Assembly: GCA_001800005.1 (NCBI GenBank)
Contig: MGUL01000155.1
Location: forward strand, 20,999-38,397
From: Elusimicrobia bacterium RBG_16_66_12
GTDB lineage: Bacteria; Elusimicrobiota; Elusimicrobia; UBA1565; UBA9628
Direction of reading: 5' to 3'
Length of the DNA stretch: 17,399 nucleotides
Below the pieces are notes generated by a model. It saw only the letters and a program-made list of their open reading frames with translations. It had not been told where the DNA came from and did no database searches. Shown one piece after another: positions 14,447-17,399 of this stretch. The position numbers were made by a program, and so were the translations under genes. How positions within the stretch are numbered: position 1 is the first letter of the stretch; each line of letters begins with the position of its first letter.

Positions 14447-17399
14447 TCAGGGCCTAGTGTAATTGCTGCCGGGGCCGGGTTTCGTGGTCGGGTCCGGCTT
14501 CCCCATGTCGTCGAGGCGGGCGGCGGCCTTCTCCTTGATCGTCTGGTAGGCGACGCCGGTCAGTATCTCCATGCCCTGCGCGACCGTGTCCACCGCGTAG
14601 ATGTGGAACCTGCCGTCCTTGATGGCCTGAGCCACCTCCGGGGACAGCTGCAGGTTCCCGACGTTGGTCTTCGGAATGATCACGCCCTGGTCGCCGGTGA
14701 GGCCGCGATGATTGCAGAGGGCGAAGAAGCCCTCGATCTTCTCGTTGACGCCGCCGATGGCCTGCACGTTGCCGAACTGATCGGCCGAGCCGGTCACCGC
14801 GAACTTCTGAGAGATCGGCACGCCGGACAGCGCGGACAGGATGCCGTACAACGTCGTCGAGGTCGACGAGTCGCCGTCGATGCCGCCATAGTTCTGTTCG
14901 TAGGAGACGCGGATCTGAGCCCTCAGCGCCTTCTTCTGGCCGAACTCGTTCATCAGGAAGCCGTACTCGTTGCCCAACGCCTTGTTGAAGTCGGGACCCG
15001 TTCTGCCGGCGTCCTTGTCCACCGAGACGATCCCGGGCGCGCCCGGGCTGGCGACGAAGGTGATGCGCATCTGCACGCCGTGAGAGCCCATCACGGCCAG
15101 GCCGTTGATCTGGCCGACGGCGGAGCCCTCCGTGTCCACGCGGAACACGTTCTTCTGGTAGAGCTCCCGCATCCGCTGATAGTGAACGTCCTCGCGGTCG
15201 CTCTTGGCCGTCAGCGCCGTGTCGACGTCCGAAGCCTGGATCATGTCGCGGCCGGACTTCTGCGCCCAGTAGGTGGCTTCCTGCAGGAGGCCGTACAAGG
15301 CGCCGAACTGAGAGGTGAATTGCTTGTTGCTGTCGGCCAGGCGAGCCGCCTGCTCGAGCACGCGGCCCATCGCTCCGCGGGTCATGTCCAGGACCTCTCC
15401 GGCCGAGCCGACCACGGCGTGCTTGAGGAAGTTCAGGAAGCCGCCCACGGCCTCCTCGGTGATCTTGATGGTCGGCTGGAACTGCGCGACGCTCTGGAAG
15501 TTGGCGACGAAGTCCTCATCATGCTTGGCCAGCAGCATCTGGACCATCGGCGAGCCGATCAGCACGACCTTGACCTTGCCCGGGACCTGGTAGATATCCC
15601 CCTTCATGGAGGCCACGCCGAGCAGGCCGCCCTCGGCGATCTCGGCCTGGCCGGAGCGCACGGCTCTCATCAGCGCCGGCCATACCGCCGGATTCTTCAG
15701 CGCGTCCATGGCGCTGAGGACGAGGAAGCCGCCGTTGGCCTTGAGGAACGCGCCGGCCTTCAGCGTCGGACCGCCCGGACCGGCGGTCTTGACGAGGCCG
15801 ACGCTGGGAATGATCATGCTGCGGTCGTTGGCGTCCGCGGCGCCGAACAGGTTCTCGTAGGTCGGGTTCTGCTCGAAGACCACCGGCGCGCCCTTCTGCC
15901 TCGCGTTGTCGACCAGGACGCTCACGCGGAAGAAGTCCGCGGGATCGAGGGGGCGGGAGCCGGGGACCGGCTTGAGTCCGGACTCGTCGTCCGTCTCCTT
16001 GATCGGGCCGAGGAATATCTTGTAGTTCGACGCGGCGAACTGGGCCATCGACTGGATGTACGCCACCGCGCGGTGCGCCTCGGGGCCGGCCTTGGGCTTC
16101 TTGGCCTGCAGCGCCTCCTGCTCCTTGCGCGTCGCCGCGACGAACTCGGCCATCTTGTCCTGGATGGCCTTCGCCTTCTTCGCGATCTCGGCGGCGGCCT
16201 CCTCGTACTGCTTCCGGGTGAACTTGCCGGCCTCGATGAGGGCCGCGACGGCCTTGGCGTCGGTCAGGGGAACTCCCTCGAAGGCCGGGACCGCGGCGAC
16301 GACCGGCCCGTCCTGGCCCATGCCGGCCTTGACGGCGACCGTGAAGGACCCGAACTTCTGACGGCCGAAGAGCTGGAGGGCCTCGTTGAGCTCGGCGTCG
16401 CGCTCCTGCGCCCGCTTCTGGAAGGCCTTATCCGCGGCGGTGGCCGGGCCGTTGACCACGGCCTGCGCGAGCTCGTTGGCGTGCTCCGTGACGACGGCCG
16501 CGACGGCCTGCGCGTCGATCTGTTCGATCAGCCCCTGGACCTTCTGCGTCATCTGCAGGCTGGCCCGCAACATGACCTGGTACTCCTCGAGGATGCCGCC
16601 CTTCTTCTCGGCGAGTTCGGCTTGAGCCTGCGCGAACTCGGCCGCGGTGAAGGCGCCGGCCGCGACTTTCGCGCCGACGTCCTGCTGAGTCAACGGCGCG
16701 CCCGCGAAAGCGACGGCCAGAGCGATCTGAATGCCCTTCGAGGTCTGGCTGGCCTTGACGTGGACGCCGAACTTCCCGCCCACGAGGCGGATCGAGGCGA
16801 TCTTGGCGTCGAAATCGGCCTGGAGCTTGGCGGCCGCGGCCTGGACTTTGTCCATCAGCGCCTGCTTCTTCTGCGCCGCGGAGCCGCTCTGGAGCCGCGC
16901 CGGGAGTCTCTCCTTGAGGTTCTCGACGAAACCCTCGACGCCGTCGGCGAACGCCGCGCCCTTGCCCGGGGCGAACTCGAGGACGACCGGCACGTCCTTG
17001 TCGGCGAAGTTGGTCGCCGCGACGAGGTCGTTGGGCGTCTTCATCGTCGGAGCGATCTCCGAGAGGATGCGGCGCACGGCCATCGCTCGGCCGCCGCCGT
17101 CGGCGCCCGCGACGAAAAGATTGTAGTGGTCGGGCTTCATCTCCAGGCCGAAGCGGATGGCCTTCAGCGCGTCGTCCTGGCCCACGACCTGCTTGTCGTC
17201 GTTCGGGATATCCTTGGAGCTCTCCGGAAGCTTCGCCGCGTCCGGGGTGTAGCGTACCTGGTCGGCGGCGAGCTCGAAGGTCTTGGGGTCCGCCGCCCTC
17301 GGCGCGGGGGCCGGAGAGGGCACGACGGTCTTCTTGGCGCCGAAGATCGCGCCGGCCGCGCGGCGCAGGAGGGCGCGCACGCCGGCGTCCGGGGCCGCG
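14447..17399 (-). CDS. LonB-like S16 ATP-dependent protease (AAA_32 type), 5' end at window edge
   Basis: At least 977 residues are encoded from a GTG at 17380, but the frame stays open to the window edge, so the start may lie outside. Numbering here is from that GTG. An N-terminal Ala/Pro-rich stretch is followed by an ATPase-like region with a P-loop-like GADGGGRA (residues 92-99), a long helical region (about 165-440), the second half of the ATPase region (about 445-720, including GGFLVLSAMD), and the S16 protease domain (about 740-945). The catalytic pair is Ser838 in DGDSSTST and Lys881 in GGVNEKIEGF, 43 residues apart as in Lon. It probably degrades misfolded cytoplasmic proteins. It is longer than usual for this family (roughly 800 residues), because a segment inside the helical region appears to be duplicated. 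Confidence 0.9.
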   Translation of the reverse strand, partial: AAPDAGVRALLRRAAGAIFGAKKTVVPSPAPAPRAADPKTFELAADQVRYTPDAAKLPESSKDIPNDDKQVVGQDDALKAIRFGLEMKPDHYNLFVAGADGGGRAMAVRRILSEIAPTMKTPNDLVAATNFADKDVPVVLEFAPGKGAAFADGVEGFVENLKERLPARLQSGSAAQKKQALMDKVQAAAAKLQADFDAKIASIRLVGGKFGVHVKASQTSKGIQIALAVAFAGAPLTQQDVGAKVAAGAFTAAEFAQAQAELAEKKGGILEEYQVMLRASLQMTQKVQGLIEQIDAQAVAAVVTEHANELAQAVVNGPATAADKAFQKRAQERDAELNEALQLFGRQKFGSFTVAVKAGMGQDGPVVAAVPAFEGVPLTDAKAVAALIEAGKFTRKQYEEAAAEIAKKAKAIQDKMAEFVAATRKEQEALQAKKPKAGPEAHRAVAYIQSMAQFAASNYKIFLGPIKETDDESGLKPVPGSRPLDPADFFRVSVLVDNARQKGAPVVFEQNPTYENLFGAADANDRSMIIPSVGLVKTAGPGGPTLKAGAFLKANGGFLVLSAMDALKNPAVWPALMRAVRSGQAEIAEGGLLGVASMKGDIYQVPGKVKVVLIGSPMVQMLLAKHDEDFVANFQSVAQFQPTIKITEEAVGGFLNFLKHAVVGSAGEVLDMTRGAMGRVLEQAARLADSNKQFTSQFGALYGLLQEATYWAQKSGRDMIQASDVDTALTAKSDREDVHYQRMRELYQKNVFRVDTEGSAVGQINGLAVMGSHGVQMRITFVASPGAPGIVSVDKDAGRTGPDFNKALGNEYGFLMNEFGQKKALRAQIRVSYEQNYGGIDGDSSTSTTLYGILSALSGVPISQKFAVTGSADQFGNVQAIGGVNEKIEGFFALCNHRGLTGDQGVIIPKTNVGNLQLSPEVAQAIKDGRFHIYAVDTVAQGMEILTGVAYQTIKEKAAARLDDMGKPDPTTKPGPGSNYTRP

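Overview
The window comes from a GC-rich bacterium (about two thirds G+C by eye) with tightly packed genes, many joined by 1-4 base start/stop overlaps. Several features suggest a deep-branching, Gram-negative-type lineage: a class-B succinate dehydrogenase in the order C-A-B, a Pal/OmpA-type lipoprotein, a LonB-like S16 protease and a divergent Fe/Mn superoxide dismutase. Elusimicrobiota or a similar high-GC phylum would fit, but this is inferred from gene style and not proven by any marker gene. No phage, transposase, CRISPR array or rRNA was seen.

Region 1 (1-4021, + strand) is a compact unit: the 3' part of an exported cell-wall amidase (Amidase_3), a GAF-PAS sensor without an output domain, a thioredoxin-fold redox protein with a CxxC motif, and a membrane-anchored alpha/beta hydrolase. 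Region 2 (4022-5302) looks foreign or rearranged. It holds a lower-GC gene for an exported protein of unknown function, followed by an intergenic stretch with a hairpin, a 10-bp tandem duplication and a 33-bp near-perfect inverted copy of the 3' end of the thioredoxin-like gene 2 kb away. Region 3 (5303-9338) has an exported clan-A-like glycoside hydrolase converging on a two-gene minus-strand unit, an oligopeptide-type ABC substrate-binding protein followed by endonuclease III. The two converging reading frames share one CTAG as both stop codons.

Region 4 (9370-13138, + strand) is sdhCAB plus a DUF2203 gene. It encodes a respiratory complex II (diheme cytochrome b, flavoprotein, iron-sulfur protein). 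Region 5 (13152-17399) has a minus-strand tRNA-Pro(UGG), a plus-strand OmpA/Pal-like lipoprotein, and minus-strand Fe/Mn superoxide dismutase and a large LonB-type protease that runs off the right edge.

A pattern unites the window. Genes that appear to begin transcription units (sdhC, the substrate-binding protein, the lipoprotein, SOD and the low-GC gene) lack a Shine-Dalgarno sequence. Each carries a TAnnnT -10-like hexamer only 6-8 bases before the start codon, the layout expected of leaderless mRNAs. Most genes inside units (GAF-PAS, the thioredoxin-like protein, sdhA, sdhB) have good Shine-Dalgarno sequences. This also settles some start codons, such as the second ATG for SOD and a GTG for the substrate-binding protein.
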